NCBI RefSeq assembly: GCF_016765775.1
Contig: NZ_JAESVN010000008.1
Span: 1-64,000 of the forward strand
Direction: 5' to 3'
From: Szabonella alba
GTDB taxonomy: Bacteria > Pseudomonadota > Alphaproteobacteria > Rhodobacterales > Rhodobacteraceae
DNA: 64,000 bases
Both the position numbers and the translations under genes were made by a program. Below, piece by piece: positions 1 to 6,320 of this stretch; the stretch's first letter is position 1, and each line of letters opens with the position of its first letter. The notes beneath the pieces were generated by a model that ran no database searches, was not told the DNA's origin, and worked only from the letters and a program-made list of their open reading frames with translations.

Positions 1-127
1 CCCACACACTGCCCATGGCGGACAGCCGCCCGCCGTGGTCTACTTCAATCACATTGAAACCGATCAGCAGGTGCAGGCAGTAGCTTAACTCAGCCGGGAA
101 TCTGTCCAAGGATCGGGGAGTAGCTCA
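1..127 (+). mobile_element. Right end of an IS3-family insertion sequence, cut by the window edge
   Basis: The first 88 bases encode the tail of a transposase-like protein. They are followed by a terminus reading TGTCCAAGGATCGGGGAG and ending in AGCTCA at 127. The reverse complement begins TGAGCTACTCCCCGATC, which resembles IS3-family ends that start with TG and end with CA. Only one end is visible, so the matching left repeat and the target duplication cannot be tested here. The family call rests on remembered similarity of the C-terminus and the terminus. Confidence 0.55.
2..88 (+). CDS. IS3-family transposase, C-terminal fragment (partial at the left edge)
   Basis: The frame is open from base 2 to a TAA at 86-88 and encodes 28 residues ending in HIETDQQVQAVA. 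This tail, with the preceding HGGQPPAVVYFN, resembles the C-terminus of the integrase-core subunit of IS3-type transposases. The catalytic DDE residues would lie outside the window, so activity cannot be judged. Confidence 0.5.
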   Translation, partial: PHTAHGGQPPAVVYFNHIETDQQVQAVA

Positions 128-436
128 ATCCACAGGAGAAGCAGCGCTCGCGCCCACCTCGCCGCGTGCTGCTTGAGTGACTGCTTTTCGGTTTCGCTGG
201 AGCTACCGTGCCTCGCTGCCGTCAGGCTTCTTCCCGCCCTTTATGAAGTCAATGTCTCAGTACCTCGGACTAGGATGGACAGGCTATGCCATCTTTATGC
301 TAAGGCTTAGCACTTGTGCAGCGAGCTACGGGAAGCACCACTAAACGGGGATGCTTTGACAAGGTTGAAGCCCACCGGGTTCACCATGGATAATGCAGCA
401 GATATGGTTGCGGCTTGCGCTTGCATAGCGCTGACA
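128..436. other. Non-coding stretch between the IS end and the hipBA promoter
   Basis: No convincing gene is seen on either strand: frames are short and lack ribosome binding sites. Base composition is more AT-rich than the core genome further right. It may be decayed coding DNA of the island, but no family is recognisable. Confidence 0.5.
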
Positions 437-509
437 ATAGCCCTTGAGCTATGATGGACGCTTATCGTCCACGGGCTATATTGACAAAATATCGCCGAAG
501 GACTATTAG
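437..509 (+). promoter_or_regulatory. hipBA promoter with nested inverted repeats (probable HipB operator)
   Basis: A near-consensus sigma-70 promoter has TTGACA at 481-486, a 17-bp spacer and TATTAG at 504-509. Immediately upstream is a palindrome TGGACG-N5-CGTCCA at 455-471, inside an outer inverted repeat ATAGCCC (437-443) / GGGCTAT (473-479). HipB-type antitoxins repress their own operon through such palindromes, so this is the likely operator. The -10 box ends six bases before the hipB ATG at 516, so transcription would start at or next to the start codon. Confidence 0.75.
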
Positions 510-515
510 CGCCTC

Positions 516-764
516 ATGATAATCGCGCCTGCATATCCCATCAGAAGCCTTCGGCAAGCCGGGTCCGTCCTGCGCGCCAGGCGTGCTTCGCGCAGGATCA
601 GCCAGAAGCAATTGGGGCAGATGACAGGAACGGCACAATCTACCATCTCGGACATCGAGAATGGCGTGGTGTCGGTCAGCCTCGATGTCTATCTGCGCCT
701 CCTGGAAGCTTTGGATGCAGAGCTGTCAGCGACCGATCGACTGGTCGACCGGGACATGACCTGA
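516..764 (+). CDS. hipB: HipB-like antitoxin, XRE-family DNA-binding protein
   Basis: This 82-residue protein is almost entirely one helix-turn-helix domain of the Xre/Cro type. Residues about 14-68 include SQKQLGQMTGTAQSTISDIENG, which places glutamine and serine contacts in the recognition helix. It lies one base upstream of a HipA kinase gene, the standard antitoxin-toxin arrangement. By family precedent it binds HipA and represses the operon through the palindrome at 455-471. No Shine-Dalgarno sequence precedes the ATG, which fits the leaderless transcript predicted from the promoter. Confidence 0.88.
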   Translation: MIIAPAYPIRSLRQAGSVLRARRASRRISQKQLGQMTGTAQSTISDIENGVVSVSLDVYLRLLEALDAELSATDRLVDRDMT

Positions 765-765
765 G

Positions 766-2091
766 ATGGCGCGTAGTGCCCGCGCTGCTCGCGGTACACG
801 CCAGAACAAGACCGCAGTCTGGTACGAGAGATCCAGAGTAGGCACGCTGGCGCGTGCGACCGATGGAGCGATCAGCTTCACCTATGATCCTGCATGGCTC
901 GTGTCCGAGACAGCCTTTCCTGTGGCCAGCGCCTTGCCGCTGTTGAAGGCCAGGTGGCAAGGCCATCCCGTGGTCGCGGCCTTCGACAACCTTCTGCCCG
1001 ACGCGGAGGGTGAACTGCGCGAAAAGATCGCCGCGCGCGTTGGTGCGCAGGGCAAGGATGTATTCTCGCTTCTGTCGGTGTTGGGGCGCGATTGCGTCGG
1101 TGCGCTTCAATTTCTGCCGATGGATGAAGCCCCTGCCGAGCAGGACATGCAGTATCGGATCATCTCGGAAGAAGAGATGGTCGCCGATCTAAAAAATCTC
1201 GCGGCTGCCCCCCTCGCACAAAGTGACGATGAGGATTTCAGGATTTCCATCGCAGGCGCGCAGGAAAAGACTGCCTATCTGCATGTGAATGGTCAGTGGG
1301 CAAAGCCGCGCGGCATCACGCCCACCAGCCATATCTTTAAGACACCCATGGGCATCCTGCCCGGCCCGGACCAGATCGACTTAAGCGACAGTGTCGAAAA
1401 CGAACTGTTCTGCATGACCCTTGCACGGGAAATCGGGTTGCCCGCCGCGCATGTCGAGAAGATCGTCCTTCCCGGGCAAGTAGTACTGTCAGTCGAACGG
1501 TTCGATCGGGTTTGGCAGGGTGAGACGCTAAAACGTTTGCCACAGGAGGATATTTGCCAGTCGTTGGGTTACCCCTCAGCTATGAAGTACCAAAAGGTGG
1601 GCGGCCCCGGCATCGCGCAGATCATGGAGCTTTTGCGGGAATCTGATACACCGATTGAGGATCGGGAGACCTTCTTCCAAGCGCAGATTTTCTACTTCCT
1701 GATCGGCGCGTCGGATGGCCACGCTAAGAATTTTAGTCTGCGTCTGGGACGGCAGGGCCGCTTCAGCCTGGCACCCCTGTATGACATCCTGAGCGTCGCT
1801 CCAGTCGTTCGCGCCGGGCGCTTGCAGCGCAAGCGTTACCGGCTCGCCATGTCGGTCGATGGCCATTACGGCGTCGACGAGATCGTGCCCCGTCACTTCG
1901 AGTCCGAAGGGCGCGCTGCAGGTCTTCCCAAAGGCCGCGCATTGGAGTTGCTGCAGGACATGACCGATCGGCTGGGTCCGGCGCTGGAGTGCGCGATGGT
2001 GGCAGTCGGCGCTCAGGTGCCCCAAAGCGTCAGTGACCCGATAGCAGATGACGCGATGCAGCGGGCGGCACAGGTCAAGGAACTGCTTTAG
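766..2091 (+). CDS. hipA: HipA-family serine/threonine kinase toxin
   Basis: The product (441 aa) has the HipA N-terminal subdomain (about 15-120) followed by the kinase core. Visible motifs are SIAGAQEK with the conserved loop serine at 161, the ATP-binding lysine in HIFKTP (K192), the catalytic SDGHAKNFS (D317, N322) and the metal-binding aspartate in LAPLYD (D340). In E. coli HipA the loop serine is autophosphorylated and the target is glutamyl-tRNA synthetase; the target here is unknown. All kinase residues are present, so the toxin looks intact. The start follows the hipB stop by one base and is presumably translationally coupled. The 3' end overlaps the convergent MobC-like gene by four bases. 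Confidence 0.92.
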   Translation: MARSARAARGTRQNKTAVWYERSRVGTLARATDGAISFTYDPAWLVSETAFPVASALPLLKARWQGHPVVAAFDNLLPDAEGELREKIAARVGAQGKDVFSLLSVLGRDCVGALQFLPMDEAPAEQDMQYRIISEEEMVADLKNLAAAPLAQSDDEDFRISIAGAQEKTAYLHVNGQWAKPRGITPTSHIFKTPMGILPGPDQIDLSDSVENELFCMTLAREIGLPAAHVEKIVLPGQVVLSVERFDRVWQGETLKRLPQEDICQSLGYPSAMKYQKVGGPGIAQIMELLRESDTPIEDRETFFQAQIFYFLIGASDGHAKNFSLRLGRQGRFSLAPLYDILSVAPVVRAGRLQRKRYRLAMSVDGHYGVDEIVPRHFESEGRAAGLPKGRALELLQDMTDRLGPALECAMVAVGAQVPQSVSDPIADDAMQRAAQVKELL

Positions 2092-2663
2092 GGATCCGGC
2101 CCCTTGGTTGCCAAACCTGCTAGCGCCTTGTCGACCTCTCGCGTCATCGCAGCTTGTTTTGCCTCCCAGAGGGTGCGGAAGTCTTCGACGAAATCGACAA
2201 AGAACCCCGCGAAGGTGCGGATAGTGGTCATGTCTTCGACGGTGAAAGGGATGGGGCGGCCGCGCAGCTTGGCCTCGTTCAGTTTGCGGGCCACTTGGTT
2301 GATTGCGGTGCCGTGTGTCTTAATCTCTGCGCCCCAGTCTTGAATCTGGTCGATCACGCTCTGATCGGCCGGACGCAGCAGGACATCCGCAGCACCCATC
2401 AGACTACGCAGCGCGGCTGGGTAGTCCGTGATGCCCCGCTTCACCATCCCGTCCTTGAAGCCCGCCAGTTCGCGTCTACTGACGCGTAGGCTGATCGTTC
2501 GGGTGAGCGCCGGGTGCGCGCCTTGGGCCTTGTTCAACGTGTTGTAGACCGTCCGGCGCGAGACCCCGAATTGGCGGGCAAGTGCCTTGACGGACGTGCC
2601 TTCGGCGCGGGCTTCGATGATCTGGCGGCGTTCGTCGATGGTCAGTTTGCGATGTTGGCGCAT
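2088..2663 (-). CDS. MobC-like plasmid mobilisation protein with an N-terminal HTH
   Basis: This 191-residue protein has two parts. Residues 1-50 form a resolvase-type helix-turn-helix (TIDERRQIIEARAEGTSVKA, then FGVSRRTVYNTL). Residues about 55-190 resemble MobC/relaxosome accessory proteins, with ISLRVSRRELAGFK and the helix GTAINQVARKLNEAK. MobC proteins bind oriT and help the relaxase nick DNA. No relaxase is visible in the window, so this may be an orphan of a mobilisable element or a regulator. No strong ribosome binding site precedes the ATG. The gene points toward hipA and ends inside its last codons. Confidence 0.7.
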   Translation of the reverse strand: MRQHRKLTIDERRQIIEARAEGTSVKALARQFGVSRRTVYNTLNKAQGAHPALTRTISLRVSRRELAGFKDGMVKRGITDYPAALRSLMGAADVLLRPADQSVIDQIQDWGAEIKTHGTAINQVARKLNEAKLRGRPIPFTVEDMTTIRTFAGFFVDFVEDFRTLWEAKQAAMTREVDKALAGLATKGPDP

Positions 2664-2770
2664 GTGAAGTTTACGTTCCTATTTCTTGCCAACTTCATCC
2701 AAGCCTCCCGCCTCCCAGCGTCAGCGGAGGCGGATCAGAGGCTTGGATTCAATTTCAGTGATTTTGCGAG

Positions 2771-2952
2771 GTGAGGCGGGATGCAGCGGGCACTGCGCGG
2801 AAGACGCGATGCGCCAAGCGAAAAGCACTGAACGCGGCGCAAAGGACGCAATGCGGTGGGCGCGGTGCAGAAGACACGGGGCGCGATGCACGGTCCAGAA
2901 AGCGCAATGCACAGGACGCGGTGCGCGATGCGCCCTGCAAAGAACGCGCCTC
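2771..2952. repeat. Array of 26 degenerate tandem heptanucleotides (consensus RNNNNRC)
   Basis: From 2771 the plus strand divides into 26 consecutive 7-mers (gtgaggc, gggatgc, agcgggc and so on, to gcgcctc). Every unit starts with a purine and ends with C, and 24 of 26 have a purine at position 6. GCGATGC occurs three times, and GCAATGC and GCGGTGC twice each. The array ends at 2952, directly against the stop codon (2953-2955) of the replication-initiator-like gene. The phase does not continue left of 2771. Seven is not a multiple of three, so the open frames across it are a by-product rather than a gene. Confidence 0.85.
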
Positions 2953-3816
2953 TCATGCCGCCAGCCCCGCCGCGCGCAGCTGGCCATCGGTCACCAACCC
3001 CGCCGTCACCAGCGCCGTTACCTGCGGGGCGGTGATGTGTTTGCACATCGGGCTGCGGTCGCGGACCCAAGCGGCCAGCCGGACGTGGTGGTCGGCTGTG
3101 AGGGCGGTCTGCGCCTGCCGTTTCTCGGCCAACGCATCGAGGAAGCGCTGCCACCGCCGGTCGGCAAACCAGTTATCCGCGAAACAGACCTTCGACCTCG
3201 TGAAACCCTCGCTCTCGGTCGCATAGGCCTGCACAGCGCGCAGCAGGTCGTCGGGATCAACGCCCTCCTTCACGGCCTCCTCGATCCGGACCAGACACGC
3301 CGCCTTGCCGCGCTGGCGGTCCTTCGGGTAGGCGCCCAAGATCTTCTCGAACCTTTCATCCTCCACCGCCGCCGCCTCCGCGCGCTTGCGCGTAGGTGGT
3401 TTATGGATGGTTTCAGGGTGGTTTGGGGTCCACCCTGGACCCCGTACGCCGTCCACGGTGGCCCCCGTACCGGGTTCAGTCTGGACGGGGTCCACTGTGG
3501 ACCCCGTCCCCTCATCGGGTTCGGTCATCGATTCCAGCGCCATCACGCGCGCCAGCACGATCCGGTAGATGACTGTGAAACCATTCTTGCAGGGGCGGCG
3601 CCCGGTCTCGATCAGGATACCCTCTTTCAGGAAATCGCTGATCGTCCGCTTGACTGTGCTTTCGCCCAGCTCGGTGTGGCGTTGGATCGTGCCCTTGGAG
3701 CACCAGATGCCCGAGCCGTCATCGCTCGCCTTGTCGGCGAGGAACATGATGATCTGTTTGCGCGCGGCACTGCCGAAGCGGCGTTCGGCGCATTCGTTCG
3801 CGACGCGCCAACTCAT
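2953..3816 (-). CDS. Phage/plasmid-type replication initiator-like protein (winged HTH)
   Basis: This 287-residue protein has an N-terminal winged helix-turn-helix (about 10-95; CSKGTIQRHTELGESTVKRT lies in the HTH). A proline- and glycine-rich linker (about 100-145) follows, then a C-terminal helical domain starting near FEKILGAYPKDRQRGKAA and ending with FADNWFADRRW. This order, with a YP..GKAA motif and a late W..RRW motif, is typical of phage O-like or plasmid replication initiators that load a helicase. The linker is encoded by palindromic 18-bp repeats (3428-3507). The start is the ATG at 3816, preceded by TTGTACAG direct repeats. Function is inferred from architecture; a plain HTH regulator is the alternative. 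Confidence 0.6.
   Translation of the reverse strand: MSWRVANECAERRFGSAARKQIIMFLADKASDDGSGIWCSKGTIQRHTELGESTVKRTISDFLKEGILIETGRRPCKNGFTVIYRIVLARVMALESMTEPDEGTGSTVDPVQTEPGTGATVDGVRGPGWTPNHPETIHKPPTRKRAEAAAVEDERFEKILGAYPKDRQRGKAACLVRIEEAVKEGVDPDDLLRAVQAYATESEGFTRSKVCFADNWFADRRWQRFLDALAEKRQAQTALTADHHVRLAAWVRDRSPMCKHITAPQVTALVTAGLVTDGQLRAAGLAA
3397..3424. repeat. Three TGGTTT motifs at exact 11-bp spacing
   Basis: TGGTTT occurs at 3397-3402, 3408-3413 and 3419-3424, one DNA helical turn apart and on the same face. The triplet lies inside the initiator-like gene, four bases from the first 18-bp iteron. It is a candidate protein-binding or unwinding element of an intragenic origin. Confidence 0.5.
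3428..3507. repeat. 18-bp palindromic-core iterons inside the initiator gene
   Basis: Three copies of GTCCAC-NN-TGG(A/C)CCCCGT lie at 3428-3445, 3451-3468 and 3490-3507. A weaker copy is at 3474-3491. Each has the dyad TCCA..TGGA or a close variant. They encode the linker of the initiator-like protein (TGSTVD, TGATVD, VRGPGWT). In phage lambda the origin iterons likewise lie inside the O gene. Confidence 0.65.
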
Positions 3817-3851
3817 TGACGGGCCCCGCGAGGGCCTAAACCGGCCTCAAC

Positions 3852-3870
3852 TTGTACAGGTTTTGTACAG
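3852..3870 (-). promoter_or_regulatory. Direct repeat TTGTACAG at 11-bp spacing upstream of the initiator gene
   Basis: TTGTACAG occurs at 3852-3859 and again at 3863-3870, one helical turn apart. Each copy contains the palindrome TGTACA. The pair sits about 40 bases upstream of the start codon at 3816 and is a candidate operator or binding site for the HTH protein. Confidence 0.45.
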
Positions 3871-3971
3871 AAATCCTGTCTGCCGCCCCAGATTTCCCCG
3901 GGAATCAACTGGGCGTTTCCGCAGCCGCTTTCACAAGCCCCTGACAAAACGCCATATTTTATTGGGTTTTC

Positions 3972-4048
3972 TGGTGACCCCGGCAGGATTTGAACCTGCA
4001 ACCTGCCCCTTAGGAGGGGGCTGCTCTATCCAGTTGAGCCACGGGGCC
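3972..4048 (-). tRNA. tRNA-Arg (anticodon CCU)
   Basis: On the minus strand the sequence folds as a cloverleaf. The acceptor GGCCCCG (5' end at 4048) pairs with CGGGGTC, the D stem is GCTC/GAGC, and the anticodon stem GCCCC/GGGGC encloses loop CTCCTAA with anticodon CCT. The T arm is GCAGG-TTCAAAT-CCTGC. The discriminator is A, and CCA is encoded at 3972-3974. It reads the AGG arginine codon. Arg tRNA genes are common integration sites, and here the gene's 3' end faces the accessory region on the left. Confidence 0.96.
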
Positions 4049-4121
4049 ATCCGCCTCTTTCATGCTGGCAAATCGGCGCTTGTGCAAGCCGGGTGCGCCC
4101 GCGATGGGCAAAAAAGCGAGA

Positions 4122-4151
4122 GGGGGGATGCGATTGGCCCACCATCCCCCC
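4122..4151. terminator. Hairpin GGGGGGATG/CATCCCCCC with flanking T-tracts on both strands
   Basis: A 9-bp perfect stem (4122-4130 with 4143-4151) is followed on the plus strand by TTTT and, a little further out, on the minus strand by TTTTTT. It lies between the divergent tRNA and LacI-family genes, so it terminates no obvious transcript and may simply insulate them. Confidence 0.4.
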
Positions 4152-4166
4152 TTTTGCCGCGTCCTG

Positions 4167-4198
4167 ATCCCGGACGCCGGGGCGTCCGTTGCCGGGAT
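4167..4198. repeat. Nested inverted repeat (GGACGCC-GG-GGCGTCC inside ATCCCGG/CCGGGAT)
   Basis: A perfect 7-bp hairpin (4172-4187) is nested within a second 7-bp inverted repeat (4167-4173 and 4192-4198). The arms share bases, so the two structures are alternatives. It lies upstream of the LacI-family gene and has no assigned role. Confidence 0.4.
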
Positions 4199-4246
4199 GC
4201 GATCCGCCTGATCACAGGGAATGATCCCTTTGAACCGGCCAGAATT

Positions 4247-4260
4247 TGTTAGCGGTAACA
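4247..4260 (+). promoter_or_regulatory. GntR-type operator TGTTA-GCGG-TAACA
   Basis: The 14-bp dyad TGTTAGCGGTAACA closely matches the TGTTACC-GGTAACA boxes bound by gluconate-type LacI-family repressors such as E. coli GntR. It lies 83 bases upstream of the GTG start of the LacI-family gene, which points to autoregulation. Confidence 0.65.
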
Positions 4261-4342
4261 TAGATGTGGAACGAGGCTTGGACAAGCCCGGCTTTTGGCG
4301 CTAACAGACAGAACGTCGTTCCAGTTCCGCGAGGCCCGCCCC

Positions 4343-5404
4343 GTGACCCGATCCCCTGATGCCCTGCGTGGTTCCGATCTGCGTCGTCCGCTGACGCTGC
4401 GCGATGTGTCCGAAGCATCAGGCGTCAGCGAAATGACGGTCAGCCGTGTGCTGCGCAACCGGGGCGATGTGTCCGAGGCGACGCGCGAAAAGGTGCTGAA
4501 TGCCGCGCGAAACCTGGGCTATGTGCCCAACAAGATCGCGGGTGCCCTGGCCAGCCAGCGGGTCAATCTGGTCGCGGTCATCATCCCCTCGCTGTCGAAC
4601 ATGGTCTATCCCGAGGTGATGACCGGCATTTCGGCGATGCTGGAAGATACCGGCCTGCAACCCGTTGTCGGCGTCACCCATTACCAGCCCGACCGCGAAG
4701 AGGCGGTGCTGTATGAAATGCTGTCCTGGCGGCCCTCGGGCGTGATCCTTGCCGGGCTGGAACACAGCGATGCCGCGCGGGCCATGTTGTCCAATGCCGG
4801 GATCCCGATTGTCGAAATCATGGATGTGGACGGCCAGCCCGTGGATTCGGTCGTGGGCATTTCGCATCGTCGCGCGGGTCTGAAAATGGCCGAGGCGATC
4901 CTTGCGGCGGGCTATCGGCGCATCGGGTTTCTGGGCACGATGATGCCCTATGACCACCGCGCCCGCAAACGGATGGAGGGGCTGCAAGAGGGCCTTGCCA
5001 GGGCCGGAATTGTGCTGGCCGATCAGGAATTCTATTCCGGCGGCTCGGCCCTGCTGAAAGGCCGCGAGATGACGGAAACCATTCTGGCGCGCTCACCTGA
5101 TCTGGATTTTCTGTATTATTCCAATGATATGATCGGGGCTGGCGGTCTGCTTTACTGTCTCGACAAGGGCATTGACGTGCCCGGGCAACTGGGGCTTGCC
5201 GGGTTCAACGGTGTGGAACTGCTGGACGGGCTGCCCCGGCAACTGGCAACCATGGATGCCTGCCGGGCCGAAATCGGTCGCATCGCGGCCGAGATCATTG
5301 CGGGCAAGCGTCCCGGAATGGCAGGGGGCCGCGTCATCGGGGGTGAACAGGTGGAACTGACGCCCAAGCTGCAGCCGGGCGATACAATCCGCCGGGCGGG
5401 CTGA
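4343..5404 (+). CDS. LacI-family transcriptional regulator, gluconate repressor (GntR) type
   Basis: The 353-residue protein has an N-terminal LacI helix-turn-helix (LTLRDVSEASGVSEMTVSRVL) and a hinge helix (NKIAGALASQR). A periplasmic-binding-protein-like sugar-sensing domain fills the rest. It resembles GntR/IdnR-type gluconate repressors. The GTG at 4343 is preferred because GAGG lies eight bases upstream; a TTG at 4295 is an in-frame alternative with no ribosome binding site. No gluconate gene is adjacent, so any targets other than itself are elsewhere. It converges with fabI. Confidence 0.85.
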   Translation: MTRSPDALRGSDLRRPLTLRDVSEASGVSEMTVSRVLRNRGDVSEATREKVLNAARNLGYVPNKIAGALASQRVNLVAVIIPSLSNMVYPEVMTGISAMLEDTGLQPVVGVTHYQPDREEAVLYEMLSWRPSGVILAGLEHSDAARAMLSNAGIPIVEIMDVDGQPVDSVVGISHRRAGLKMAEAILAAGYRRIGFLGTMMPYDHRARKRMEGLQEGLARAGIVLADQEFYSGGSALLKGREMTETILARSPDLDFLYYSNDMIGAGGLLYCLDKGIDVPGQLGLAGFNGVELLDGLPRQLATMDACRAEIGRIAAEIIAGKRPGMAGGRVIGGEQVELTPKLQPGDTIRRAG

Positions 5405-5446
5405 GCGGTCCGCAGCGCCGCTCCATCCGGTCGGCCCCGCGACACC

Positions 5447-5497
5447 TCGATTTTCCGGCAAGATTGATTTTCCGGCAAGATTGATTTTCCGGCAAGA
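5447..5497. repeat. Three tandem copies of a 17-bp unit (TTGATTTTCCGGCAAGA)
   Basis: Units at 5447-5463, 5464-5480 and 5481-5497 are identical except for one base in the first. They lie in the gap between the convergent LacI-family gene and fabI. No hairpin is formed. Such repeats are prone to copy-number change. Confidence 0.9.
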
Positions 5498-5527
5498 GCG
5501 GCGCAGCGAAGGCTCCGCCCTTCCCGA

Positions 5528-6316
5528 TCAGATATTCTCGGCCTTCGGCATGCCCAGAACATGGAAACCGCCATCGACGCGAAGCACTTCGCCGGTCGTG
5601 TGCATCCCGTAATCGGAACACAGGAAAACCGCAGCCCCCCCCACCGATTCCAGCGTGGCATTGCTGCCAAGCGGCGCATTCGCCTCGGTATGGCGATAGG
5701 TCGCCCGCGCCCCCCCGATGGCAGCCCCCGCCAGCGTCTTCATCGGACCGGGCGAGATGGCGTTGACGCGGATCGCCTGCTGGCCCAGATCGGCGGCCAG
5801 ATAGCGCGTCGCACTTTCCAGCGCGGCCTTGGCCACCCCCATCACATTGTAATTCGGCGTCACGCGGTTCGACCCCTGAAAGGTCAGCGTCACAAGGCTG
5901 CCGCCTGCAGGCATCAGCTCTGACGCGCGGCGGCTGACATCAATGAAGGAAAAGCAGGAAATATCCAGCGAATTGGCGAAATTCCGGCGGCTCGTGTTGC
6001 TGAACCGCCCCGTGAGTTCGGCCTTGTCGGAAAAGGCGATGGCATGGATCAGAAAATCCATCCGGCCCCAGCGATCCTTCAGCGACGCGAAACAGGCATC
6101 AAGGCTGGCATCGTCCGACACGTCCACATCGACCAGAAAATCCGACCCGACCGAGGCCGCCAGCGGTTCCACCCGTTTGCCGAACGCCTCACCCTGATAG
6201 GAAAAGGCAAGCTCTGCCCCCTCCTGCGCCAGGGCCTTGGCAATGCCCCAGGCAATCGAGCGTTCATTCGCGACGCCCATGACAAGCCCGCGTTTGCCCT
6301 TCATCAGATCGGCCAT
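5528..6316 (-). CDS. fabI: Enoyl-[acyl-carrier-protein] reductase (NADH)
   Basis: FabI performs the last reduction of each fatty-acid elongation cycle. The 262-residue protein is a short-chain dehydrogenase with the FabI nucleotide motif GVANERSIAWGIA near the N-terminus. Catalytic Tyr156 and Lys163 are in PNYNVMGVAKAALE. Numbering matches E. coli FabI exactly, but the second active-site tyrosine (Tyr146) is phenylalanine here (TLTFQGSN). The gene starts four bases after fabB and has AAGGGG as ribosome binding site. The two genes form an operon. Confidence 0.95.
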   Translation of the reverse strand: MADLMKGKRGLVMGVANERSIAWGIAKALAQEGAELAFSYQGEAFGKRVEPLAASVGSDFLVDVDVSDDASLDACFASLKDRWGRMDFLIHAIAFSDKAELTGRFSNTSRRNFANSLDISCFSFIDVSRRASELMPAGGSLVTLTFQGSNRVTPNYNVMGVAKAALESATRYLAADLGQQAIRVNAISPGPMKTLAGAAIGGARATYRHTEANAPLGSNATLESVGGAAVFLCSDYGMHTTGEVLRVDGGFHVLGMPKAENI

Positions 6317-6320
6317 CGTC

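Noticed and set aside
2735-3154. Overlapping minus-strand frames across the heptamer array
   Set aside because: The open frames arise from the seven-base periodicity, which repeats every 21 bases in every frame.
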